Below, in pieces: positions 43,774 to 54,534 of a stretch of DNA of 64,000 nt. The position numbers and the translations under genes were made by a program. Under the pieces are notes generated by a model. That model worked only from the letters and a program-made list of their open reading frames with translations. It made no database searches and had not been told where the DNA came from. The stretch is from positions 2,977,001-3,041,000 of the forward strand of contig CM055188.1 of NCBI GenBank assembly GCA_029224185.1, given 5' to 3'. The DNA is from Karalla daura. Taxonomy: Eukaryota; Chordata; Actinopteri; Chaetodontiformes; Leiognathidae. Numbering within the stretch: position 1 is the stretch's first letter; every line of letters begins with the position of its first letter.

Positions 43774-44510
43774 GGCCCTCTGTTATGGAACCATCTACCA
43801 GTTTCAGTCTGGGAAGCAGACACCCTCTCTACCTTTAAGAGTAGGTTAAAAACCCTCCTTTTTGACAGAGCCTACAGATAAATCCAAGATAAGCTGCTAT
43901 AGGTTGAGTCTGCTGGGGGTCCCCGGCACATTGAGCTCTATCTTCTCTGCCTTCTCTGTGGGTGTGAATCAGGTTCACGTTCCCTCTAGCTTCTCTCTCC
44001 CCTCTTGGCCTCTTCCCGTCTGTTTTCCATCTCCTCCTCTTCCTGCCTCTCCTCCTCCACCACTCCTTCCTCTCCTTTCTATCTTTCAATTTTTATTTAT
44101 TTTTATTCTTATTTTATTTTTATTAATATTTTATTTTTAATTCTTAATTTTTAATTTATTTTTCATTCTTATTTTTTATTTTTCATTTTATTTGTATTAT
44201 TTTTATTTTTCCCTCCCGGGTTCCATCAACACTGAGCTGGATCCAGGACCACCTCTACCCGGCTCATCTCACTGCGGTTCCTCCTGCCTGCTACTCTGGA
44301 CTGATTCAATTCATTTATTTATTTATATCCTGAACTGTTAGCCATCAGTACTGTTTTGGTTGTGCCTGCCTGTCTGTCCTGGGTGAGGATCCCCTCCTCT
44401 ATCTCTCACCCTGAGGTTTCTCCCCTTTTTTTCCCTGTCAGGGTTTTTCTTGGGAGTTGTTCCTCAGCCTTTGCAAGGGTCTAAGTACAGGGTTTTTTTC
44501 ACTATGTACA

Positions 44511-44844
44511 TGTAAGGCAGTTATATGGTGCGCCACTAGGTGTCGCTATAACGGCAAGTTTGAATGGGTTTGCAGAGTTGTGTTTTGTCCCTCCGGGACC
44601 ACCGTCGTGTTGATGACGTCATTGTGGAGCAGTGCGCGATTTTTGTCAGTTTTGCCGCTATTAATCCGATGGCCTGTGTTGCTGAAAACCTCGAATAAAG
44701 AAAGGATTTTTCGCCACGATCCCGAACACCTCTGTGTCAGTGTCAACCTTCCTGATGGCTGCACCCCCCCCCACCCTTTTTACACAACAAACACAACGCA
44801 GAGTAGCCGAGCTGTGGAGGTGCAGAAAGAGAGAGAGGGCTACA
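44511..44844 (+). repeat. Solo LTR (334 bp) with 4-bp target duplication, inside the L2 3' end
   Basis: Starts TGTAAGGCAGTTATATGG and ends GAGGGCTACA. Flanked by TACA at 44507-44510 and 44845-44848. AATAAAG at about 44695 is a polyadenylation signal. The word GCGCCACTAGGTGTCGC near the start is an imperfect palindrome. Confidence 0.8.
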
Positions 44845-45608
44845 TACACATTGTTGCTCTCCTTGTAAAGTGCTCTGAGATAACAGCTGTTATGATATGG
44901 CACTAAAAACAAATAAAGTTGAAGTTGATAGCACAATATCAAGAAAAAAGAAAAGAAAATAGATATAAAAAAGAGAAAACATTAGTTATGACTTTGTGCT
45001 CAAGGAACTTAGTTGCCTACAGTTCATACTCAGTGGGCCCAACTAGTCAGCTGCTCTATGGGGGGTAAAGACAAAACACACAGACAAATAAAAAGGGAAA
45101 AGAGTAAAACATTTTTTAAAAAGTCGCCAATCAACGAAGCTGTATAATCCTCTTGTAGTTCAGACGGCCAATATAAAAGCTTAAGTTCACAAACTAGACC
45201 TGAGCCCTGTTCCACAGCCAGGCTTATTTTGCTTATTTTCCAAGGAATTTGGTTCCATAAAGCAGGTTTATCATAGTTCAAACTAAGCTTACACAGCAAC
45301 TTATGCTGGCAAACTAACTTGGTCCGGACTAGGCTAAAGTTAAGGCTTAGCCTGAGTTGCTGTTTATCCATGACACTTATCCAAAAGAAAATAAATGAAA
45401 ACTATATCATATGACTCCATTAATTGCATCAATAAAATATTAAATGAAATACATGATGAAATGCTCTTTTAAAGGTTATGTATGTATGCATTAATAATAA
45501 AATTAAAATTAAACTTTGCTTTTCATGATAGTAATTACTTGTAAATCAGTTTGATCTGTGATCAACATCATTGGGCTGCTTATGACTTGGCTGAATGACA
45601 TGTATGTG

Positions 45609-45649
45609 CAAGACAGGTTCAGCTAGTCAGACTAGCTGAACCTGTCTTG
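45609..45649. repeat. 41-bp palindrome (20-bp arms, 1-bp centre)
   Basis: Arms CAAGACAGGTTCAGCTAGTC and its exact reverse complement meet around a single A at 45629. It is likely the fold axis of a small foldback element spanning about 45190-45780. Confidence 0.95.
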
Positions 45650-45780
45650 AATTAGTGAGATTGGCTGAACATGGGTTGGCATAAAGCAGGCTTAGAAAAG
45701 CATGCCTTAACGTAAAACACCTGACTTGAATAAGCCTAAAAAATGAAATGAGGCTAAAGCAGTATCCTAAAAGCCAAGCC

Positions 45781-45804
45781 ATGTGGACCTGATCAGCCGG
45801 ACAT
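45781..45804. repeat. 24-bp direct repeat (mate 46960-46983)
   Basis: The same 24 bases, starting ATGTGGACCTGATCAGCC, occur at both places, 1.18 kb apart, without mismatch. They contain the palindrome CTGATCAG. The second copy adjoins the L2-type LINE on the minus strand. Confidence 0.9.
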
Positions 45805-46859
45805 TGTTATCAATCAATAGTCCAAAGACAGAGGAAGACAGTACAGCCGGTCATTTTCCAGGACCTGGTTTAGCAAGAATGCTTGGATAACTGCATGTAG
45901 CAGTGTTCATTCTTTCTTCTTCTTTCCTTACCTCTTTTTCAATCACTAGGATCAGACCCAGCATGAATCCAGACAGTTTAAAGCACTTTTCATAAAAAGC
46001 AAAGAAGCATGAACAAACCTGGATCCTCATGCGACCAGCCATGTATGGGTGAAATTAACATTTCTGCTCAATTTGATGAAGGCTACAGGATAGGGATGTA
46101 TAAGCATAATGAGGAGGCTGACAAAACAGGCACATCCTGTCTAAAATAATAGATTGTCTCAAGTTCTGTGGTGCATTCGAGTGATAAAAGCGAAGGCTCA
46201 GGAAATGGCGTTTTTAGAGGATTGGTGGATTTTGTAGCATAACTAGATGCAGTTCTACATGAGCACTTGCAGTCAGCTTCTGTGTTTAAGGGAACATCTA
46301 AGACTGTACAAAATGATCTCTTTGACTTCATGCTCTACAGCATGTACATCATTGAAGAAATCAAGAGTCTCCATTCAGGCTGATGAAACAATGTATATTT
46401 CAACACAGTGTCAGCTGGTGCTTGTGATCTGTTACACTGACAAAGCCCATGATGTGTAAGAGAGGTTTTTTTTATTTATATTCACCTAGTGCCACATTGT
46501 TGTCAAAGTGTTGGCATGCTATTATGATGACACCTGCTTGCAACTTGCTGCAACACACAACAGATTGCAATAAACAACAACTGCTTCATCAGACTTAACT
46601 GTTTCAGCACATATATTACAGGAATAAATCTTGAATAGACTATACATGCATGCATGCATGGAGCAATGGCAATCTTGAGGCTTAGAGATGTACAGGTAGT
46701 TGTGGAACTACACACTTTACATGCAATAGTTTTTTGTTAGGTTTTTCCAAATGAATTAAAAAAATTCAAAGAAGACATTTAATTTTATGTAAAGTTCAGT
46801 AAGATTTTCATAACTGGGAAATGGCAGAGGAGCTGTAAACGTGAACGTAAAAAAAAAAT

Positions 46860-48356
46860 CCTTGATGAGGATGACGATGATGATGATGATGACTTGTATT
46901 TACAGTATATAACATCTTTCAGGGTAGCCAAGGCACTTTACATAATCAAGGAGGGATTAATGTGGACCTGATCAGCCGGACATGTCAGCCCATGTCAGCG
47001 GATCACAGGTTCCAGGATGGAATGTGTCAGTGAAGGTCAGAGAGGTGGCTGTGTGTGAATGCGTGGGGGTATTTGTAGGTAACGAGGAGTATGTATGAGT
47101 CCTGTGATGCCAGGACTTGGTGTAAGTAAGAACCCTGGCAGCTAAGTTCTGTACACCCTGGAGCCTATCCAGGTGACCGTTTAAATCAGGAATAAGAAGA
47201 TCATTAGTTATTTTGATGAGGGATGTCTCTGTGCTGTTGTGTGCTCTGTAGGCTGATTGCATGTGTTCAAAGAGTTCCTGGTGAGACAGGTATTGTTGAA
47301 GTTGAGCAGCAACCACTTTCTCAGAACCATTTCATTTCAGTCATTCCATTAAGTAAAGGAAGAGTGTGAACACTGGGATTGAGGAGGGAGGCTGCAAAGC
47401 AGGGGGCACACTGAGAGGAGACCGAGCATGTGCTTGAAGTGTTTGGTGGAAGGTATCAACTTTAACCTGGAAAAAGTTGAGTAACCTGGAGCAGAGGTCC
47501 AGCGTACAGTACCAGTGGCAGGGAGGTGATTTATGGTGTTGAAAAGTTCTTTTGGTTGGTTTGGCTGACTGTCGGTCATGGTGTAGTGTTGGGATCTAGC
47601 CTGAGAGAGAACATCTTGTAGGAGGTGACGTGGTCCTTATGGTGGATGTGGAGGCCAGTTTTGTTTGAGAGTGTCTCCAACTGGTGACCAGCAGTTGTTA
47701 GCAGCTAGGTGGTCAGCAACAGCCAGGTCAAGACACATGAGATTGGTGGGGATGCTGCCAACAGAGCACAACAGTCTAGTCTAGTCTGTGACCCAATGGT
47801 GTGAGTGGGGCCTCTGATGTGCTGAATGATGTTAAAGCAGTCTAGTAGCAACAGAAATTGAGTAAAAGGTGCACAATTAACATGGATATTATGGTCACAG
47901 AGGAGCAGTGTAGATTGAGATCTGGAGCAGATGTCGGTAAGGCGCTTAGAGAGCTCAGACAGGAAGATGGATGAGATGCAGAAGGAGGTTTTAGGGGGGC
48001 GGTAGATCAGCACCACCTTGAGCTGTGAGTGGCTGGCTAGGGAGAAGGCAACAAACTCAAACCTGAATGACGGGGATGTCAGCTTGGTGGATTACAGTCA
48101 GCCGTCCTCCATGACCCGTTGCATGAGTTACTTGAAAATTACTATGAGTGATGACACCATGTATGAGTGACACTTTATTGTCGAGGGAGCAGGTATTTAA
48201 CAGCATGAATGTAGAGGTGTTGTTTCTCATTAGGGGACTGATGACAGGGAGCAAGGACTGATCTTGTCGACAAAGACCAGGGATTTCAGATTGGCAGCAT
48301 GCACATATAGATTGTTGTGATAACTCAGTCGGGTGGTGCTGGGGCCCACAGTCCAC
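46860..48356 (-). pseudogene. L2/Rex-type LINE remnant (endonuclease, linker, parts of RT)
   Basis: Minus strand. The endonuclease start is at 48230-48060 (FMLLNTCSLDNKVSLIHGVI, GGRLTVIHQADIPV). Its continuation at 48016-47705 has VLIYRPPKTSFCISSIFLSE, STLLLCDHNIHVN and LLDCFNIIQHIRGPTHT. The linker SDSQPNQPKELFNTINHLP is at 47575-47520. The RT start is at 47316 (VAAQLQQYLSHQELFEHMQS and HNSTETSLIKITNDLL), joined by a large deletion to the C-terminal LQGVQNLAARVLTYTKSWHH. The 3' end is the reverse complement of 46870-46950, with TTATGTAAAGTGCCTTGGCT and a (CAT)n tail, which is L2-like. The conserved endonuclease motif GDFNIH reads CDHNIH here. Confidence 0.82.
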
Positions 48357-48654
48357 GCAGTGAGCTAAATAGGAGTAAACAAAGCCACATTTGGAACCTC
48401 TGTGGATATATCAGGGTCTGCCACCATATTTCTTAGTTTTTCCCACAATATTTATGTCACAGAGTCATGGTCATGTGATCGGCGCGTTAAATTCTGGTCA
48501 TAACAGACCATCGAACATCATTTACATTGTATGTTTTTACAGCTTTTACATTACAATTTTTAGCGCTAGTTTAGTGGCGATTCCAGCTTCTCTGTTTTGA
48601 GAAAGAGGAAATATGGAAGTTCAATTTCAGCAAATAGCGCAACTTTATTTGTAT
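48357..48654. other. No recognisable gene
   Basis: Short stretch between the LINE and a foldback; contains the palindromic AGCGCTAG near 48561. Confidence 0.5.
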
Positions 48655-48830
48655 AGTTATCAGAACCAGAGCATTCATTGCAACTGGAGCATCCATAACA
48701 ACCACCGGAACGACAGTGGAAACATCACAAAAATCTTTGCAACTACAAGCACTGATCTTTCCACTGTCATTAGGATGGTTGCTAGTACGCTCCAGTTGCT
48801 ATGAACATTCTGATTTGCTCCATCGGAGAG
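48655..48830. repeat. Foldback element with about 60-bp arms
   Basis: GCAACTGGAGC ... CAACCACCGGAACGACAGTG GAAA at 48680-48722 returns in reverse complement as TTTCCACTGTCATTAGGATG GTTG ... GCTCCAGTTGC at 48758-48801, with further flanking match to 48825. The loop is about 35 bp. It is probably a tiny nonautonomous DNA transposon. Confidence 0.75.
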
Positions 48831-48834
48831 CGAG

Positions 48835-49265
48835 CTACACTGTAAATTCTAATTAGTTAACCTTACTTAAAAAAAAGCATGCAAATCGATTGCCTTAAAA
48901 TTATCAAGTAATGTGTACTAGGTCAGTGTGTTCTACTAACAACTGCTTATTTAGTATAGTACACTAATATTTGAGTTAAATTAACTTCAACAGTTGTAGA
49001 CAGTACATGAAGATGTAATTAAGATATACTCTTCATGTATTATGGACTACTCAAAATTGCTAATTAATTAATTTCAATTCAAATATACTACATATGTATT
49101 CTAAACAACTTATTTATTTAAGTCAGGCTAACTAATGTGACATGCCCTGACAATTACTCTGCTGTACTTGAACAGAATTGTGGTTTACTTAAAACCATTA
49201 AAACCATGCAAACTGATTGCCTTAAAAAGTCTAAGTAAGTTGTACTTACAACTTAAGTGCTTTAA
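48835..49265. repeat. AT-rich repeat with internal duplication
   Basis: CATGCAAATCGATTGCCTTA at 48888 recurs as CATGCAAACTGATTGCCTTA at 49206, each followed by an A(A/G)TAAGT-type word. CACTGTAAATTC at its start resembles ends of fish MITEs. No coding content. Confidence 0.5.
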
Positions 49266-49599
49266 ACATACATTACATATTAATGAAACAGGTTTGATTT
49301 TCCCAAAACAATCACATTTACAGATATATGTGATGAATCATGATAGAGACAGTTCAAATTTCAATAATGTGCATATTTTCATTTCTTTTTTTAAATCTTT
49401 TTTCTGTATGAACACATGTTTAAAACTGACATACCAGCAATAAAGCTAAATAGTATAGAGGTAGTATTTGGTAGATATTTGGTAAACAACAGGCACAAAT
49501 GCCTGAAAACAATGGTAAACCACAAAACAATAAGTAAACAATAACAATAAAACCATAAAAATCGACCAGATCCACTATCATAAACAAGTGACATAATAC
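49266..49599. other. No recognisable gene
   Basis: AT-rich, short frames only. Lies downstream of the last exon of gene A. Confidence 0.5.
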
Positions 49600-49879
49600 C
49601 AAATCATCGCTCTAACTCAACAGAAGATTTTTGAGACTCTGCAGTTTTGGTGGGAGTTTGTTCTGTCCCAACCCAAGCATCACTCTTTGAATGAAGTTGA
49701 AAGTGTTTTTCATGGCTTTAGGATAGACCATATGACAGTCCAAACAAGAGGCAAAGTGCTTGAGGTAGGTTTCAGGCATCTTCTATTACCATTTTTCCCT
49801 CAACAATGATGGCAGTTGACACTGGTTCAAGGTGGAGGTTATTGGGGAGAGCGGTTTCATCACTGTCAGAAACCTGTAT

Positions 49880-51480
49880 AAAACCAAACAAAAACAAAGA
49901 TGCAACAGTAAAATGTTGATGAGCATGATCAGTTGTCATCGAGAGCAATCTGTTCTGCCTGCAATGCACTTAGCAGTGGATAATGAACAAATAAAGTTCA
50001 AGATTATGCAACATTAAAACATTACAATACAGAAGCATTTGTCAAAATGTACATAAGACATGCTGCAAACACTGATTAGAAAAATGATTTTTAAAACAGC
50101 TATTAATCCACAGCTACAGTGTTATGTACAGCAACTGGCAACAGCTCTTGACAAAGTATTATAAATACCCAACACTACTTAAAATACGAATATAAATAAA
50201 AATAAAATAAGACAATATAAGCTCTGTAGGGGTCATTATCAATAAACATTGTAATTCTATAAATAATGTATAAATTCACTGATAAATTTTTGTAATACTG
50301 TAAATAGTATACATCTGTCCCATTGCCTCCTACCTCGCCTCCCTTTTCGTTAAGAGTCAGTGTTGTCTTCCAGTACCAGTAGCAGCTATTCTGCAACAAG
50401 CATTTATGTGCATACGGCAGGGTTGGGAAGTCTGAGAGCACTAGTGAAAATACTTATATTTTGCATTATTTCAAATTTAATACAGATTTTTTTTCATGAC
50501 AGTTGATCATCAGTCTTCAAAAATCAAATATATTACATAATAAAGTCAGAAATGTTTAATTTTTCAAAGATTCAACTTTTCAGTAACTCATTAAGTTTAT
50601 AATATTACTTGCTATAGTGATAAATAAATAAAACTAATAAAATACGTTTCTTTACAAAATGTAAGTTTAAATTCATTCCAGCATGATTTTGTGCAATTTA
50701 AGAATATTTTGATGATGATCATGATAATATTGTGAATTGCAGTCATGTTGGACAGGATAAATGTGACATGAAATTTTCATATTGTTCCATGCCTTCCTGT
50801 AGTATACTTACTCCTGTCTCAATCAATCTGCTGTACAAACTCAGCCAATGTCTCTCCAATGCTCCCTATCTTGGACTTGAAAGATTCTGGTGAATTTGGG
50901 TTTCACCACCGGTTGAAGGATTCGCTATCTTTCCGATCCGGATCACGACGCTGGATGAAAGATTCTATTTCCCTTTAGTGGTCGCATGGAAAACTCAGGA
51001 AGAAACTTGAAAAGCCGTCTTGAAGAAGAATTCTTTAATTCTAAAGGTTGGTCCAAACGGTCATGCAAAATAAACAACTGGAGAGTTTCACAAGAAATTG
51101 TATACAACAATCACAGGATAAGCATCCAAGATCATGTAGCGTAACATTCAAGTAAAAACTCTGGAGAAACTATGGTGGTTCTCCATTCTTGTACCTGTTT
51201 GAGGGGGGAGTGGTTTCCCAGCTTAGGTGCAATTTGTGGGTGTGTGTCAGGTTAGGTATGTAAATGTCACTGTTCGGTGGTCTCCATTAACATGTGTGTG
51301 AATGGAGGATATAGCTGGATGTGGCTGGCAAGCAGCAGGGGTTGTCTGGAGAAGATGTGGAATGTCGATGTCACCTTTGTTTCTATGGATCTAAGGACAT
51401 AAGGGGCTTCAGGGGTGTGAACAAGAAGGTGTGAATTTCCTGTTTGCCCAGGTTGTGTGTCTCCAAAGCTATTGGAGTTC
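49880..51480. other. Gene A intron; possible decayed LTR at 50900-51480
   Basis: 49880-50890 is AT-rich with no features. 50900-51480, read on the minus strand, ends with ATTAAAGAATTCTTCTTCAA and TGGTGAAACCC, which could be LTR end and primer-binding site. No matching TG start or target duplication was found, so this stays tentative. Confidence 0.3.
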
Positions 51481-51482
51481 AC

Positions 51483-51605
51483 CTTAGGAAAAGCTGAAAA
51501 CCACTGAAATCTAACAGACTTGAAAACTGTGACAAGGTGAGGTGTGTAGCGGTCCATGGCATTCTCCAGGTTTGTGGTTGATATCCGGTTGAACTCTGCC
51601 AACAC
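51483..51605 (-). pseudogene. Gene A internal exon, intact (123 bp)
   Basis: Exactly 41 codons without a break, bounded on the minus strand by the acceptor CTGTGTGTTGTAG and the donor AAG/GTGAAC. It shows that the gene was spliced and that this exon's sites are still consensus. Confidence 0.8.
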
Positions 51606-51801
51606 CTACAACACACAGTGAAAAAGTATAAGACTTTTTTGAGAATTAGAGCGAAATCAATAATACCTTCCCAACCGTCCACATCAGTGTAATTGCCAAA
51701 TTGCAAAATTTGATTTTACTACAGCTGGCTATGAAACGTACCTTATTAAGTAAAAATCCCAATAATTAATAACTCGAGTGCATTTAAAGCACCCTGTTGC
51801 C

Positions 51802-52070
51802 CTGGGTTTTTTTTAGGGGTGCCAAGGCGCCCCCGTGGAAATGCTCGGCACCCCGTCACTCAGCGCATTTTTTAAATAATATATTATACGGACTCCGCAT
51901 AATATATTACTTTAAAAATGCCTAATAATTCTGCACTCAGTGTATTTATAAATGTTATTTATAAATCTGAGTGCGTCATTTTGTCAGAAACAATGTGCGT
52001 CAGAAAATAATGTGCGTCTGAGCGCTGGGGGCTTGGCACCCCTTAAGATCAGATGCTAAAATCGCCCCTG
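51802..52070. mobile_element. hAT-like MITE (269 bp) in a gene A intron
   Basis: Ends CTGGGTTTTTTTTAGGGG and ...GCTAAAATCGCCCCTG. Flanked by CTGTTGCC (51794-51801) and CTGTTGCT (52071-52078), an 8-bp duplication with one change. The middle holds nested AT-rich inverted repeats (AATATATTATACGGACTCCG / CATAATATATT and TTATAAATG / TTATTTATAA). Confidence 0.7.
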
Positions 52071-54534
52071 CTGTTGCTGATTACAGCTGTGCATAAAAAC
52101 TCAACATGAAATATAGATTTTTTTACTATAATATAATTTTTCTATAGCATTTTTATTTAATCTATAGCAGGTGGTCACCACTACACAGGTCACTGGCCCA
52201 AACATAAAACTAATTTACAGTTTCACAGTGGAAAACAAGCATGTAAATCAAGACTTGTGTCTTGTGTCTTGTAAAGAGAGCTGGCCACCGCTCCTTCATT
52301 ATTTTTACTGGAGGTCCGTCCTCCACAATCTCCCTCCTCCGTTTTGAGAAAGTCAGGTCCATCTTTGATGCAATGACAGTTCCACTGGGGTTCTGCTTTT
52401 TCATTTCTTCACCCAGGTGCCTTCTTTGGGCCTCTAGGTTATCTTCATTCTGTCCCTCAGGGAGTTCCGGTAAGTAATTTACCTCATATCTTTCCGGTCT
52501 TTTGAGGCCTCTTGATGCCACCTCTGGGGCACCTTGTTTCCCCCGATTTATTCCAACTTCAATACACCCTGCTCTTCTCAGTTCAGTACGATAGTTTCCC
52601 ATTTTGAATTTGAGGCTATTCTTCCAGCCAGAACACCCATCTGGTGAACCTGGTTCCTTCAGGCAAGGATGTTTGCTTATGAGTGCTAATCCCACAGAAT
52701 GGACTCGCTCTTCATTTGGATAGGCATCAAACTTGTAAATTGTTTCGGCAAGCTTTTCCAAAATATTGTGCTTCATGTCTCTTGGTGCATTCAGGTACGT
52801 CTGGTCTCGTAGACACAAGAGCCTGTCTCAGTCGGTATTCCACATCAACCGAGAAATTTGGAATAACAAAAAACTCTGGCCATCTATCTTGTCTTGATGA
52901 TGATGAGTTGTGTGTGGACAGAATCTCTGTATCATCAGATGCAATGGAGGCATCCGACAAGCTTGTTGTGGCTGGCAAGTCAACTATATCATCAAGGTTG
53001 CAGGGTGTTCATACATCATGTTGAAGTCATACTGCAGCTTGCACTTTTCTTTGATTTCTTTCTTCAGCTTATCAACCGTTTCTGGTTTTCGATCCAGTGA
53101 CACTTTCCGTATATCCTGTTTGGTTATGACAAGTCTTAGTTTATAGGTTTCCATTCGCCTAGAAAAAAGGGAGATCACCTTTGTTCCCATTCAACATCCT
53201 GTTATTCAGCACAATACGTTACGCTTTAGTGTCACATACACATTATCTTTCACTCATTAGGAGGATAAGGGGAGAACATCATTTAGCTCAGACAAATTTG
53301 TCACTGCCAGAGACCCTCTTCCACTGAAGCACAACTCAAAAGCATGTAGATGCCCAACACACCAAGCGCTCAAAAGCCTGCAGACAAACACAATTTCTGT
53401 GTTGATGACCTCAATGTGAGTTATTTGCCTGAACTCTGGGAGCCCTGAACAACTGCCAACTGAAAGGATCATGTCTACACTGTATTTAACACCATGAATA
53501 GATGCAGAGGATGCAACCAGCACTGTCCTTTGCTTAGATTTCGCTGATTTAGCCAGCTCTGAAGGTTTTGGGGGAAGGATGTGACCATAACTGACTTCAC
53601 TTTATCAATTTGCAAAGAAGGCTTAAAGAATGTCGAGGAATCTAAATAGAAGGTCATCATCTTCTGGTGTCTTACAGCCAAGGTGAGAGATACATTCTTG
53701 AAGTTCCGAGTGTCATGCACAACCTTTTTAAAAAACTTGTGCTTCCCTTCAAAACTCATTGTCCACACAGCAACAAGTGGGCCAAAGGTTTTTATCATTT
53801 GAGGGTAGTGTTCAATGAAATGATGTTTGGGACGAAGTCTGTAATTGGAAAAGTTTTCTGCAGTACTTCTCTATGTTCAGAGATTTAGCATTCCAGGAAA
53901 TGGATTAACTCTTCCGTAAAGCATGATGACATCACCAACTCCAGCACATCTTTAAGAAGCATCAGTATCTCCCATGCTGGGTCTTCCTCAGGCATGTTTG
54001 TCATATCATCGGTGGAAGCAGCCTCAGGAGAGACCAATTTTCGTGGCCATTTCCACCAATGGTTCTCTTAGAGCTTAAGGTGTTTTGAATGATCTGTGGT
54101 TGGTTAGCTTTATCAGAAAAGATGTAAGGAAACTGCCTAATAACCTTATTCAAAGCGTCCAAAGTAACATACTTCTTGACAATCAAATCCTGAAGACAGA
54201 GTGACAATTCTGCTGATACTATACCCTCCAAAAAATCATGCAGAATGTCTTGTCCATTCACCACATGAAAGTGTCTGGCTACAGCCAGACACATGGTGTC
54301 TGGCTGTAGCATGGTCAAGTGTTACCTCTTGAACATGTATATCATGCATATCTTTTGTTCTTGGCTGGTGTAGACCTGCTCGGACCTCCTTATCCTGAAT
54401 GTCCTCTTGTTTAGACATACAAAACCGACAAAAAAGATCTGCTGAGAAACTCTCCTGGAATCCTGCCAAGGAATGAGCACCCAAGTTGTCTGCTGCTACA
54501 TACAATACCGTGCCCTGAACACTTTCTGCTAGTT

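Larger units (their letters stand above)
42205..44930 (+). mobile_element. L2-type LINE, 5'-truncated, interrupted by a solo LTR
   Basis: Reverse transcriptase at 42209-43773, then a T-rich 3' untranslated part (44060-44220). The 3' end, TTGTAAAGTGCTCTGAGATA ... AATAAAGTTGAAGTTGAT, is the usual tail of L2-like LINEs in fish. The endonuclease is missing. The solo LTR 44511-44844 lies just before the tail. Confidence 0.85.
44931..46860. other. No recognisable gene; contains palindrome and direct repeat listed separately
   Basis: 45190-45780 contains a probable small transposon remnant with recurring CATAAAGCAGG (45257, 45682) and AGGCTTAG words on either side of the palindrome. Short frames are motif-free. 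Confidence 0.5.
49600..53158 (-). pseudogene. Gene A: PB1/SAMD3-like teleost multicopy gene, decayed, multi-exon
   Basis: At least three exons are readable. Exon 53158-52255 (acceptor CCCTTTTTTCTAG at 53159) starts METYKLRLVITKQDIRKVSL and KPETVDKLKKEIKEKCKLQ, a PB1-like fold. After a shift near 52980 it has STHNSSSSRQDRWPEFFVIP and VEYRLRQAL. After a second shift near 52818 it has ILEKLAETIYKFDAYPNEER, ALISKHPCLKEPGSPDGCSG and RRREIVEDGPPVKIMKERWP. Exon 51605-51483 encodes VLAEFNRISTTNLENAMDRY. Exon 49873-49600 encodes VSDSDETALPNNLHLEP and, after a stop, YPKAMKNTFNFIQRVMLGLG and KLPPKLQSLKNLL. I know this order from many unnamed fish proteins annotated as SAMD3-like; the role is unknown. 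Retained introns mean it arose by DNA duplication, not retroposition. Two shifts and a stop make it a pseudogene. Confidence 0.75.

Noticed and set aside
43835..44140. Overlapping Arg/Lys-rich and Pro-rich ORFs in the L2 3' region
   Set aside because: They come from the CT-rich 3' untranslated part of the LINE.
46660..46720. GCATGCATGCATGC alternating run
   Set aside because: It is too short to be remarkable beside the 45-bp tract at 5751.
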